This document shows positions 1 to 10,500 of a stretch of 34,462 nucleotides of DNA, piece after piece; position 1 is the first letter of the stretch, and each line of letters begins with the position of its first letter. The notes beneath the pieces are model-generated. The model was not told the origin of the DNA. It saw only the letters and a program-made list of their open reading frames with translations, and searched no databases. The translations under genes were made by a program, and so were the position numbers. Origin of the DNA: Bacteroidales bacterium UBA3289 (GTDB lineage Bacteria; Bacteroidota; Bacteroidia; Bacteroidales; UBA932); the NCBI GenBank assembly GCA_002361625.1, contig DETL01000033.1, forward strand, positions 51,913-86,374, given 5' to 3'.

Positions 1-78
1 TACAAGAAGAACATGTTCGCCCTCCTCGAGAAACCCGGTTACGAAGAGGCGACGAAGGCCATCAAGGCCCGCCTGTAG
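1..78 (+). CDS. C-terminal end of an unidentified protein (partial)
   Basis: The first frame is open from the window edge to a TAG at 76-78 and gives 25 residues, rich in Lys, Ala and Leu, ending in KAIKARL. The amphipathic, charged composition suggests a C-terminal helix of a soluble protein. The fragment is too short to assign to a family. Codon use is GC-rich like that of the neighbouring genes. A small inverted repeat (CCGGT 104-108 / ACCGG 114-118) follows the stop but has no T-run, so it is not called a terminator. Confidence 0.6.
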   Translation, partial: YKKNMFALLEKPGYEEATKAIKARL

Positions 79-136
79 GGATTTCGTCGAAAGAAACGGG
101 CCGCCGGTCTAAAACCGGAACCGCCCCCTTGCATAT

Positions 137-178
137 TGCGGTACTTTTGCACTCGGAAACGAAAACAAAAGTACCGCA
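137..178 (+). promoter_or_regulatory. Promoter -7 box inside a 13-bp perfect inverted repeat
   Basis: TACTTTTG at 142-149 fits the Bacteroidota -7 consensus TAnnTTTG. It lies in the left arm (137-149) of a 13-bp perfect inverted repeat whose right arm is 166-178, with a 16-nt spacer, just ahead of the outer-membrane barrel gene. Because of the symmetry the right arm also presents a -7-like box on the minus strand. No convincing -33 TTG lies 19-22 nt upstream. The symmetry would suit an operator, but no regulator can be named. Confidence 0.5.
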
Positions 179-185
179 TATGTTT

Positions 186-2651
186 ATGAAAAGATTCACA
201 CTCCTTCTGACCGTCCTTCTCGCCGGGCTTGCTGCCTCCGCGCAGGAAATCCGCACCGTCAAAGGTGTCGCCCTCGATTCCCTGACCCGCCAGGGCGAAC
301 CCGCCGCCATCCTGCAGTTCTTCAAGGCCGATGACGCCTCCAAGCCCGTCGCCTTTACGACCACGGCCGAGGACGGCTCTTTCTCCCATACCTTTACCGT
401 CAAGGGCGACTACTATCTGCTCTTCGACAACATGGGCCGGAAACAGGTGCGCCGGAATTTCACCATCAACGGCCACGAGGTCATCGACCTGGGCGAAATC
501 CTTGTCCAGGATGCCGCCGAAGTCCTGAAAGCCGGCACCGTCACCGCCCAGCGGCCGCTGGTGAAGATGGAGGTGGACAGGATGACCTATAATGTGGAGG
601 ACGACGTGGACTCCAAGACCTCCACCGTCCTGGACATGCTCCGGAAGGTGCCCATGGTCTCCGTGGACGGCCAGGACAACATCTCCGTCAACGGCTCCTC
701 CTCCTTCGTCGTCTATGTCGATGGAAAACCCAACCAGATGCTCTCCCAGAACGCTTCCACCGTCTTCAAGATGATGCCGGCGAGTGCCGTGAAGAACATC
801 GAGGTCGTGACCAATCCGGGCGTCCGGTACGACGCCGAGGGTGTGGGCGGCGTCCTGAACATCACGACCAACCGGGAGGTGACCGGCGGACAGAACGTGA
901 CCGACGGCTTCTACGGCACCCTCCGCGGTATGGCCTCCACCCGCGGTTACGGCGGCGGCCTGTACGGCAGCATGCAGAAAGGAAAATTCGCCCTGAGCGT
1001 GAACCTCAATGCGATGGATAACCGGAATCCCGGCGCCACCACCGATGTGGAGCGTATCCAGGAGGGAGGTATGACCACCAAGACCCACAGCAAGACCGAC
1101 ATGCACATGCCCATGGTGATGGGCACGGTCAATGCCAGCTATGAGATCGACTCCCTGAACCTGGTCTCCGCCACGGCCGGCCTGATGCGCTTCGGCATGT
1201 CCTCCACCGGCACTTCTTCCACGGAAATGTCCATGCCCGGCTACTCCTTCTTCTACGACGGCACGACGTACTCCGAAAATACCCGCAACAACATCAGCGC
1301 CGGGGCCGACTACCAGCACCTCTGGGCCGATGCGCCGGGCCGGAACTTCACCCTGTCCTATCAGTTCAACGGCAGCCCGTCTGTCGTGAACACCCGCAAT
1401 ACCTTCGGCGGGGCCTCGGCCGAGGGCTTCGACCTCACCGACCGCCGGACCGACGGCCTGCAGAACTCCCTGAGCCACACGGTCCAGGCCGATTTCACGA
1501 CTCCCGTCGGCGAAGGCCGGACCATCAATACCGGTGCGAAGTATATCTTCCGGCACAATTCCTCCGACCAGACGGCCTATCTGTGGGACGGAAGCGATTT
1601 CGTCCACAACGCTCTTGGCGACCTGACCTATGACTTCTACAACCGCATCGGCGCAGTCTATACGGAGTATTCGGGAACTTTCGGCCAGTTCGGTATCAAG
1701 GGGGGCGTCCGCTATGAACATACCTGGCAGTCCTACGACTCTTCCGCCCAGCAGCAGCCGTTCAGCGTGAATTACGGCAGCCTGGTCCCGAGTGCCAGCA
1801 TCCAGTGGAGCCCCGCCATGACCCAGAACATCGGCTTGAGCTACAACCTGCGCATCTCCCGTCCGGGCATTTCCTACCTGAACCCCTACGTGGACACTTC
1901 CGACCCGACGGCCCTCAGTTACGGAAATACGGACCTCGACGTGGAGAAGGGACACAACATCAACCTGGTTTACAACTACTTCACCAACGGCGTGATGGTC
2001 AATGCCACCCTGCGCCACAGCTACACTGGCAACGGCATCTCCCCGTACAGCTTCTATGACGAGGACAATCTCCTGAACACCACCTACGGCAACATCGTCC
2101 AAAGCCGGAACACCGGCCTGAACGCCTATGCGATGATCACCCCCTGGCCCAAGACCCGGATTATGGTCAACGGCGGTGTCAGTTACAGCGACATCCGGTC
2201 CGAAATCCTGGACCAGCGGAACTGGGGCTGGAACTACAATGCGATGATCGGCCTCCAGCAGACGATGTTCTGTGACCTCCGTCTGAGCGCCAACTTCATC
2301 AAGGCCGGCCGCAGCGTCTCCCTCCAGGGATGGAACAGCGGCATGTCCATGGGCATGCTGGGCCTGACGAAGACCTTCTTCGACGACCGCCTGAGCATTT
2401 CCGTGAACGGGGTTACCCACCTCACCAAGGGCAAGGACCTGACCATCCAGTCCTTCTCTGCGGGCAAGGGCTTCACGATGAATTCGCTGACGACCGTTCC
2501 GATGCGCCAGGTCCTCTTCCAGGTGAGCTGGACCTTCGGCAAGCAGGGCAACTACTCCGCCAAGCGCACCCGCCGCACCATCCAGAACGAGGAGCAGCTC
2601 AACAGCACCACTACCGCCGAAAGCATGGGTTCCATGATGCAGATGCAATAA
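186..2651 (+). CDS. Outer-membrane beta-barrel protein (TonB-dependent-receptor-like, OMP_b-brl_3 type)
   Basis: An 821-residue protein with a Sec signal peptide (MKRFTLLL..., cleavage near ASAQ). An N-terminal CarboxypepD_reg-like beta-sandwich (about residues 20-110) is followed by a plug-like domain (about 120-230, with VYVDGKPN, IEVVTNPG and YDAEGVGGVLNI motifs) and a long barrel rich in alternating aromatic residues. The pattern matches the 'outer membrane beta-barrel family protein' group common in Bacteroidota. The substrate is unknown and no TonB box is clear. ATG 186 is preferred because it begins the typical MKR signal peptide. ATG 180 adds two residues and lies at the edge of the upstream inverted repeat. 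The histidine kinase gene follows after 18 nt, so the barrel may be part of, or controlled by, the two-component module. Transporter versus structural role cannot be decided. Confidence 0.85.
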   Translation: MKRFTLLLTVLLAGLAASAQEIRTVKGVALDSLTRQGEPAAILQFFKADDASKPVAFTTTAEDGSFSHTFTVKGDYYLLFDNMGRKQVRRNFTINGHEVIDLGEILVQDAAEVLKAGTVTAQRPLVKMEVDRMTYNVEDDVDSKTSTVLDMLRKVPMVSVDGQDNISVNGSSSFVVYVDGKPNQMLSQNASTVFKMMPASAVKNIEVVTNPGVRYDAEGVGGVLNITTNREVTGGQNVTDGFYGTLRGMASTRGYGGGLYGSMQKGKFALSVNLNAMDNRNPGATTDVERIQEGGMTTKTHSKTDMHMPMVMGTVNASYEIDSLNLVSATAGLMRFGMSSTGTSSTEMSMPGYSFFYDGTTYSENTRNNISAGADYQHLWADAPGRNFTLSYQFNGSPSVVNTRNTFGGASAEGFDLTDRRTDGLQNSLSHTVQADFTTPVGEGRTINTGAKYIFRHNSSDQTAYLWDGSDFVHNALGDLTYDFYNRIGAVYTEYSGTFGQFGIKGGVRYEHTWQSYDSSAQQQPFSVNYGSLVPSASIQWSPAMTQNIGLSYNLRISRPGISYLNPYVDTSDPTALSYGNTDLDVEKGHNINLVYNYFTNGVMVNATLRHSYTGNGISPYSFYDEDNLLNTTYGNIVQSRNTGLNAYAMITPWPKTRIMVNGGVSYSDIRSEILDQRNWGWNYNAMIGLQQTMFCDLRLSANFIKAGRSVSLQGWNSGMSMGMLGLTKTFFDDRLSISVNGVTHLTKGKDLTIQSFSAGKGFTMNSLTTVPMRQVLFQVSWTFGKQGNYSAKRTRRTIQNEEQLNSTTTAESMGSMMQMQ

Positions 2652-2657
2652 TTTCAC

Positions 2658-2665
2658 TATCTTTG
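2658..2665 (+). promoter_or_regulatory. Putative -7 box immediately before the histidine kinase
   Basis: TATCTTTG matches TAnnTTTG exactly and ends 4 nt before the ATG at 2670. If functional, transcription would begin at or next to the start codon and give a leaderless or nearly leaderless mRNA. No -33 element is evident inside the preceding coding region, so chance remains possible. Confidence 0.35.
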
Positions 2666-2669
2666 CCCT

Positions 2670-3725
2670 ATGCAAACCCGCATCCGCAAGAACCTCATCA
2701 TCAATACCACCCAGCTCCTGGTCTGGGTGGGTGTTTTCATCATTCCTTCGCTTGTCACATGGACGATGACCGGCCATTCGGAGCAGGCGCTCAAGGTCCT
2801 GGGCGTGTCTTTCCACATCCTGTTCCCCTTCCTTCTACTCTATGGGATGAACTACTATCTGCTGGTTCCGAAGTTCCTGCAAGGGCGGCGCCCGGGCTGG
2901 TTCTATCTGGCGAATGCCGTCCTGATCGTCGGGATGAATCTCTACCGCTTCATCCCGCGTCCCGGCTTCGAATTTCCAAAGGAAGTCGTGGAACAGTTCG
3001 GAGCAAGCGGTGTGTGGGCGATGTACGTGGGCGGTGTCCTGTTCGCGCTGTTCGGACAGGTCCTTATCATCCTCCTGGCCGTGGGGATCCGCCAGATCAT
3101 GCGGAACAACGAGATCGAGGTCCAGATGGAGGAGGAGCGGCGGAAGACGGCCGAGGCGGAACTGACCTGGCTCAAGCACCAGCTCAACCCGCATTTCCTG
3201 TTCAATACCTTGAACAATATCTCGTCCCTCACGCAGATCGATCCGGACCGGGCGCAGGAAAGCATCGGCCAGCTCAGCGACCTGCTCCGGTATGCCCTGT
3301 ATGACAGTGAGTCGGAGAAGGTGCAGCTTTCCTCCGAACTGGAATTCATGGACAATTACATCGACCTGATGGCCCTTCGGTGCAACGACCTGACGACGGT
3401 GGAGAAGCGGCTGGAGACGCCGACGAGGCCCGTCGAGATCGCTCCGCTCCTGTTCATCTCCTTGATAGAGAATGCCTTTAAACACGGAGTGAATGCCCGC
3501 TATCCTTCCTTTGTGCGGGTGTCGATGGGTATGAAAGGGGATACGCTCGTGTTCACCTGCGACAATTCCCGGTTCGAGAAGCAGGGAACCGACCGGATCG
3601 GCTCCGGCATCGGCCTGGAGAACATGAAACGGCGCCTGGAACTGCTGTATCCCGGCAGATATACGTATGAGCAGACGGCATCCGACGATGCCTACCATGT
3701 GAAAGTAACCCTGCAAGGCCTATGA
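2670..3725 (+). CDS. LytS/YehU-type sensor histidine kinase
   Basis: A 351-residue membrane histidine kinase. The N-terminal ~135 residues hold about four hydrophobic segments with short loops and no separate sensor domain. A charged linker leads to the His_kinase motif LNPHFLFNTLNN with phospho-acceptor H175, typical of the family that pairs with LytTR regulators. The ATPase part has an N-box (SLIENAFKHG, about residue 265) and a G-box (GSGIGLENMKRRL, about 311). Length is normal for the family. The stop overlaps the regulator's ATG by 4 nt (ATGA), so the two are translationally coupled. Signal unknown. The neighbouring outer-membrane protein is the obvious candidate partner. Confidence 0.93.
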   Translation: MQTRIRKNLIINTTQLLVWVGVFIIPSLVTWTMTGHSEQALKVLGVSFHILFPFLLLYGMNYYLLVPKFLQGRRPGWFYLANAVLIVGMNLYRFIPRPGFEFPKEVVEQFGASGVWAMYVGGVLFALFGQVLIILLAVGIRQIMRNNEIEVQMEEERRKTAEAELTWLKHQLNPHFLFNTLNNISSLTQIDPDRAQESIGQLSDLLRYALYDSESEKVQLSSELEFMDNYIDLMALRCNDLTTVEKRLETPTRPVEIAPLLFISLIENAFKHGVNARYPSFVRVSMGMKGDTLVFTCDNSRFEKQGTDRIGSGIGLENMKRRLELLYPGRYTYEQTASDDAYHVKVTLQGL

Positions 3726-4447
3726 ATCCGCTCCGATGCTTCGTCGTGGACGATGAACCGCTGGCGGTGAAGATGCTCGAAAACTTCATCGACCGCACTC
3801 CTTTCCTGGAACTCTCCGCTTCCTTTACGGATCCGGTCCTCGCCCTGTCCGAAATCCGCACCCAGGCCCCGCAGCTGGTCTTCCTGGATATCCAGATGCC
3901 GGACCTGAGCGGGATGGAACTGTCCCGGATGGTGCCTTCCGACACGCGGATCATCTTTACGACGGCCTTCAAGCAGTATGCCTTCGAAAGCTATGAGGTG
4001 AGTGCCCTGGATTTCCTGTTGAAGCCCATCCGGTACCAGAAGTTCCTCGAGGCCGCCGAGAAAGCCCGGGAGTGGTTCGCGATGAAGGAAGCCGCGGCTG
4101 CGAAGCCGGAGGAAATGACCGCCGCCTTCTTCAAGGTGGACGGCTCGCTCCGGAAAGTGGAACTGGCCGACATCCTGTTCGTGGAGGGGATGAAGGATTA
4201 TGTGATGGTTTATCTCGCTTCGCAAAAGCAGCCGCTGGTTACGCACCTGACGATGAAAGCGATGGAGGAGATGCTGCCGGCCGGCCGCTTCATGCGCATC
4301 CACCGCTCGTTCATCGTCGCCCTGGACAAGGTGGATTCCGTGAGCGCGACGGGCGATGTGAAGGTAGGGGAGCGTCTCCTGCATGTTTCTGATGCATATC
4401 GGGTAGTATTTGATACATATTTGAAAGAACATTCGATGGCGCGGTGA
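3722..4447 (+). CDS. LytTR-family response regulator
   Basis: A 241-residue two-domain regulator. The receiver domain (1-115) has the acidic pocket D10/D11/E12, phospho-acceptor D56 (FLDIQMPD), T80/T81 and K101 (KP). A LytTR DNA-binding domain (about 135-238) shows the family's LADILFVEGMKDYVMVYL and RIHRSFIVALDKVDSV motifs. It should be phosphorylated by the kinase encoded just upstream and bind direct-repeat promoter sites. No such sites were identified here. The next gene, rhs, starts 139 nt downstream with no obvious terminator between, so read-through into the toxin locus is possible. Confidence 0.95.
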   Translation: MNPLRCFVVDDEPLAVKMLENFIDRTPFLELSASFTDPVLALSEIRTQAPQLVFLDIQMPDLSGMELSRMVPSDTRIIFTTAFKQYAFESYEVSALDFLLKPIRYQKFLEAAEKAREWFAMKEAAAAKPEEMTAAFFKVDGSLRKVELADILFVEGMKDYVMVYLASQKQPLVTHLTMKAMEEMLPAGRFMRIHRSFIVALDKVDSVSATGDVKVGERLLHVSDAYRVVFDTYLKEHSMAR

Positions 4448-4521
4448 CGTTTTTTGCGTGTATATTCTTTCCTGCCGACGACGAAGATGGGTTGCAGGGA
4501 ACGGAATCGAAAAGTTTTCAA

Positions 4522-4554
4522 TTGTCTTTTATACGACGAATTCAATTATTTTCG
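4522..4554 (+). promoter_or_regulatory. Possible promoter of the rhs gene
   Basis: TTG at 4522-4524 and TATTTTCG at 4547-4554 (one mismatch to TAnnTTTG) are separated by 22 nt, close to the usual Bacteroidota spacing. They lie in an AT-rich stretch 32 nt before the chosen rhs start. An alternative -7-like TATCTTGT follows at 4555-4562. The assignment is tentative. Confidence 0.3.
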
Positions 4555-4586
4555 TATCTTGTCTGCAAATCAAAGACTTGACGACA

Positions 4587-7500
4587 ATGAAACGAACTCA
4601 TTCCCCTCTAGGTTCCCTGCGTACAGGATTTCTCCTGTTCTTGCTCCTGCCGCTATCCATTACCGCGTTCGCCCAGACAGAGGTATCCTACCGCCGGGGC
4701 GCGACGCAGCTGGAGGACATCCTTCCTCCCTCTCCGGAGGCGGCCTCGCGGGTGAAGTATGCGGACGTGCCGTTCACGCACAGCATGGGTGCTGCGGAGT
4801 ACAGCGTACCGATCTACGAGATGAAGGGGCGCCGGCTTACGATTCCCATCAGTCTTGACTACTGCAGCAACGGGATCAAGCTGGACGAGATCGCGGGGGT
4901 GGCCGGGCTCGGATGGACGCTCAACGCCGGCGGGTGCATCACGCGGGATGTGGTCTACATGCCGGACGAGTTCACGGACGGGACGTTCGCCTATACGTGG
5001 CCCGATGCGGCCCTGCAGTCACAGCTGGCCTCCCGGGTATCCAACAATGCGACGCTGGCGTTCCTCCGGGACGTGGCGTGGAACCGGATCGACACCAATG
5101 CCGACCGCTACAGCTACAGCGTCCTGGGCCTGAAAGGGCAGTTCATCATCGATCCTGACGGGAACGTGATCCAGCTCCAGGGTGACGGCGTGGAGATATC
5201 CTATGCCACGGTCATCGTCAACAACAAGGAGGAGAAGACCTTCACGATCCTGGGCCCCGACGGGACCGTGTACACGTTCGGCTGTCGAGAGACGGGGACG
5301 CGCAAGGACCAGTACCGGGAGCCGACCTACAGCACCGGGCAGCAGGTGGACTGGAGCGCCACCACGGCGTGGTACCTTACGCAGGTGACGAGCCGTGACG
5401 GGACGGAGTCGGCCACCTTCACCTACTCCGACGGCGGGACATGGGACCGCAGCACGCGGTCGGTGGTCAAGACGGTCACGGCCTCCCCGAGCACGAGCAC
5501 CAGCGGGTATGACGAGAGCTACGCCTACTCGGCCGAGACGGTCGAGTCCTCCCATGCGACCAAGATCCTCACCGGCATCACCCTTTCCGGTTTCACCGCC
5601 TCGTTCGATTACGCCTCCGTTTCTTCCCACACCCTCCATTCGGTGACGTCCGGGAGCGACGCGGCGAACTATCCGCAACGTCTGACAAAGATCACGGTGA
5701 CGAACGCCTCGGGGACACAGCTTGTCCGGGCTGAGACAGCCACGGCCCGTCATGCATACGACGGACGCATCGTCCTGAACGGGGTGACCCTCTACCGGTC
5801 CGGGACGCTGGACGACCGCTGGACCTTCACATACGATGCCACCACCCATACGGTATCCCGCTATTCGCAGGACTGGTTCGGTTATTTCAACGGGGAGAAC
5901 GGGGACTGGATGCACCATTACCCCCTGCTTACCGGAGCGGGCCGGATGGACCTGTGCCCCTATCTCCTATCCACCACGTATGGGAACTACACCGTAGGAC
6001 TCAGCTACGGTGCCCCGAAGGCCTTGGAGGCCAGTTACATGATGCTCACGGAGGCGAACCACGACGGGGCCCGCACCGGATGGACATACGAGGGCGCCCT
6101 GACCGGGGGAAGCCTGTCGGTCGGGGGGACGACGGTCCCGGTGAGCGTGGGCGTCCGGGTGAAGGAGATCCGGGTCCGCGACGGCTCCACCCTGAGCCGC
6201 GTCCGCACTTTCACATACGGGAACCCCTCGTCCACGGCCGCGACGGTCCCCCTCCCGGAGATGTACCTGCGCACCTCGGCCCAGATGGTGCTGCAGGACG
6301 GTGTCCTCCCCACGACAAGCACGGCATGGACCTTCACGCTCCACGAGAGTCCAGTCACGGACGGGCAGGCTCTCATGTCAGCCAGGACGTGGTACGGCTC
6401 CGTCACCGAGGACGTATCCCCGAACGGAACCTCCACCGGGAACAGGACGGTGTACACCTACGACACGGCTCCAGTCCACAACACGATGTACAACACGCTG
6501 GCCCGTTTCCCCTCCACGTGGCAGGGGACGTATTCCGGGGCTTCCCTCGGCATCGCCCCTTTCTCGGGGGTCGAGTCCGAGTACTGCTATGACGGGGCGA
6601 GCGAGTCCCCCCGCCTGGTCAGGAAGGAGACCTACCGCCGCAGCCCTTCCACAGGTTCGCCGGAACTAGTGGAAAAGGAGGAGACGACCTATGCGTCCTT
6701 CAGTTCCTCCTCTCAGTTGACGGGCTACAAGGCCGTGCGGGCGATGCAGCGGCTCGAGGAGGGGCCTGTCTATGACCAGGACTTCCAGCACTATCCCCTC
6801 TATAGCCAGCGCCGTCTCGGGTCGGCACCCTCATCCGTGACGCGGATCGGCTACCACCCCTCCGGGAACGACACCCTCCGCACTGTCTATGGGGCGACCC
6901 GTCCCTCGTTCAGCCATCCCGTCCGCAACACCAGCGTGACGGTGACCACCTCCGACGCCGTCCGGTCCGTCTTCCTGACCTATCCGGACACCTGGTCCGG
7001 CGACGCCCCCGCCTGGACAGCTTCCCTCACCTCGGCCCATGCCCTGGCCGAGCCCGTGAGACGGAGTTACCATGTATCCATCCCGCCCGTGATCCCGCCG
7101 GAGGATCCGGGCGCATACAGTGTCGTGACGGAGTACGGCACCTACAGCGGCAGGCTCATGCCCTCCGCCACCGTCGAGTACGTCAGCGGGGTCGAGTCGT
7201 GGCGGGAGGACATCCTTCAGCGGGACGTGCTGGGCAACCCCGCATCCATCAAGGAGAAGGGGCGTCCCGTGACCTCGGTCGTGTGGGGCTACAACGGGCT
7301 GTACCCGGTGGCGGTTGCCGAAGGTGTGTCCTACGCGTCCGTCGTGACGGCCCTGGGCGGCCAGAGCTATGTCAACACGCTGACCCAGGCGTCCGCCCCG
7401 TCCACCTCCCAGCAGGCGAAGCTGAACAGCCTCCGGACGGCGTCGCAGACGTCCTCCGCCCACGTGACCACCCTGACCCACGCTCCGGGCGTCGGGGTAC

Positions 7501-10500
7501 TATCCCGGACGGACGCCGCCGGCATCCGGACGTCCTACACCTACGACCACGGCGGACGGCTCGCATCCGTCGTGAACACCCAGGGGCAGACGACCGACGA
7601 GTACACGTACAGCCTCCTGAACGGCGGCAACAACCGCCTCAGCGCCACACACTATACTTACACGAGCACCGGCAAGGGGGACTCCTACCGTGACCTCACC
7701 TGGTGGAACACCCTGGGGCTGAAGCTGGAGGAGGTCGCCGTGGGGGCGTCGGGCACCGGCGATGCGGACCTCGTGACCGCCTATGAGTCGGATTACATGC
7801 TCCATGACGATGTCCATACGTGGCTGCCGTATCCCGCGTCGGGGACGGCGGGCTCGTTCCGCAGCGGGGCGGCTGCGGCCTCCGCGTCCTACCATGGCAG
7901 CGCTTCCGCCTACCACGGCCGGACGTACGAGCAGTCCTCCCGTGACCGCGTCCTCCAGACCACGCTTCCGGGATATGCGTCCCATCCGGACGAGGCATAC
8001 ACGGACGTCGTCTCGGGGTTCCCGGTACTCGTGTGGCGGAACGCCGCGGTGGCGAGTGCCGGGACCTACTCCGCGGGATCCCTCGCGGCGGAGGTGGCGG
8101 AGGATGCGGACGGCCGTGTCGGCTACAGCGTGAAGGACCACCACGGGCGCCTGCTCGCCACCAAGCGTGAAGGTGCAGGCAGCGGCTGGGGCGCAGCCAC
8201 GCGGTATGTCTATGACGGGCATGACCGGCTCGCCGCCGTCATCGGCGCGGGGATCCCGGTGACAGATACGCTGTCCATGTGGCGCTACGGGTATGACAAT
8301 CTCGGCAGGCTGCGGTCGAAGGGCGTCCCGGGCAGCGTCAGGGAGTACTACACCTACGACAACGAGGACCGGGTCGTCACCGTCACGAGGGGGGCCGAGG
8401 TGACATCCATCAGTTACGACTCCTTCGGCCGCGTCACTTCGAAATCCATCAAGGTAGGGAGCGGCAGCGCGGTGCAGGTGGAAGCGCACCAGTACGACAG
8501 CTATTCATCTGCGGCGTCCACGCTCATCGGCGGCAGTTCCTACACCTCCGGGCCGAAGAAGGGCCTGGAGACCTGGTCGTCCTATGCCGTCACGGACGGT
8601 CAGGGAGGGTTCTCCGGCACGGCCACCACGGCCTACGCCTACGACGCCCTCGGGCGCCTGACGAGGAGCGTGACCCAGTACGCAGACGGACACAGGAACA
8701 CCACAGTCATCTCCTACGACTTCGCCGGCAACCCGACGTCCACGGTCGTGACCGGGGTGCGCCCCGGAGGCTCGACGACGGACGTCCTCTCCGTCACGAC
8801 CACTTACGACACGAGGGAGCGACCAGACAGTACGGTCTCCGTCCTGACCATCGGCGGCGTGGAGAAGGCGCGCAACACGACGACATACTCCTACGATGCG
8901 CTCGGACGCCAGTCGGTAGTGTCGTCGGGTCCGACCTCTTCCGCCGGTCTTCTGGAGTCGCAGTACGCCTATACCCTCCAGCAGTGGACGTCGTCCTTGA
9001 CCACGGTGCTGGGCGGCAGGACGGTCTTCTCCGAGACGCTCGGCTACGATTCGCCGTCCAACTCGCTCGGAGGGCCGTCATACACCGGGCTTATCACCCG
9101 CAAGGGAGAGACGTGGTCGATTCCCACCGGACCGTCTCCTTCCCAGAGCCAGTCCGTGTCCAGGACGGAGGACTATGTCTATGACTATGCCGCGAGGCTT
9201 TCTGGTTGGGATGACTCCTCAAACGGAGAGAACATCTCCTACGACGCCCGGGGCAACATCACCCAAAGGGTTCCGAGACACGGCTCCGGGGGGACTGTCA
9301 CCCAGACCTACACGGGCGACCGGCTCGCCACGCGGAAGGTGGGAACCGCGGCAGCGGTCTCCTTCGCCCACGACTCCTTCGCGAGGATGACCACCGACGC
9401 CGAGGCGGGGCTTGCCATCACCTACAATGTCTTCGACCTGCCGGAACAACTCTCACAGGGGACCACGCTGAAGGCGAAGTACACCTACATGGCCGACGGT
9501 ACGAAGGTCTCGGCACTGGACTCCTCCGGAGCCGGGCTGGTGTACCGCGGGCCATTTACCTACCGCCGCAGCTCCGGCGGGACGCTCGCGTTCGAGAGCG
9601 CGCCGTTCGACCGCGGCCGCCTCACCGAGGCCGGCGCCCGCTACCACGTTACAGACCACCTGGGCAGCGTGAGGGCGGTCATCGACGGCAATGCATCGAC
9701 CACCACCTACCCCCTGGCCGGGTTCTACTCGGTCGACGACTTCGCCCCGTTCGGCGTCAAGTCCGCCTCGAGCGCCTCGTCGTACCTCAACCTTGCCTCC
9801 ACCGGCTCGACGGTCTCCCTCCGCGATGGTTTCACCGGCCAGGAGGACCAGGGACCGGACTTCGGCGTCGGCTACTCCGACTTCGGTGCAAGGCAGTACA
9901 GTCCGACTCTCTCCCGCTGGCTTGTGCCGGATCCGATGGGGGAGAAGTATTATGATGTTAGTCCGTATGCGTATTGCGCTGGGAATCCGGTGAATCGTGT
10001 TGACATAAAAGGTAAAGCAGACTTTTGGCTTAATGGACAAATAATTGGTGATGACGGGGTTCATGACCAACGGGCTCTGGTCATTAGAACAGAAGCTCTC
10101 ACAAAAAAAGAAATTAAAGAAACAACGGGATTCATTAAGGCCAATTCTGGTAGTATGGAAGCGTTTAAAGATAATGACATAGCTTATAGGAATTCAATAG
10201 AGATAGAGTCATCTGTTAGCAATCGCCAAGCAATGGTAACGGAAATTAGTAAAGATAACGGGAAAGGAGGAACGGATGACTCAAATAACAGAGAATATGG
10301 AGGTTCAATACAAAATGGTCGTATTGTGTTAGCTGAGCCAGGCCCCATTGCAAATCCTAAAACAGATGCAATCGCAAGCATTGATTTACCAACTGGAGTA
10401 TCTACATTTCATAGTCATCCAAGCGGAACAATTGTTGAGTATCCTCCGGCAAATACCATTGGAGGCTCAACGACGACATACTCTTTCATCCAACAACCAT

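Noticed and set aside
104..118. CCGGT/ACCGG hairpin as terminator of the first gene
   Set aside because: The stem is only 5 bp and no T-run follows.
39..2816. Long open frame on the minus strand (925 codons)
   Set aside because: It is antisense to a clear outer-membrane barrel gene, has a His/Val/Gly-rich composition typical of reverse-frame shadows in GC-rich DNA, and has no recognisable domain.
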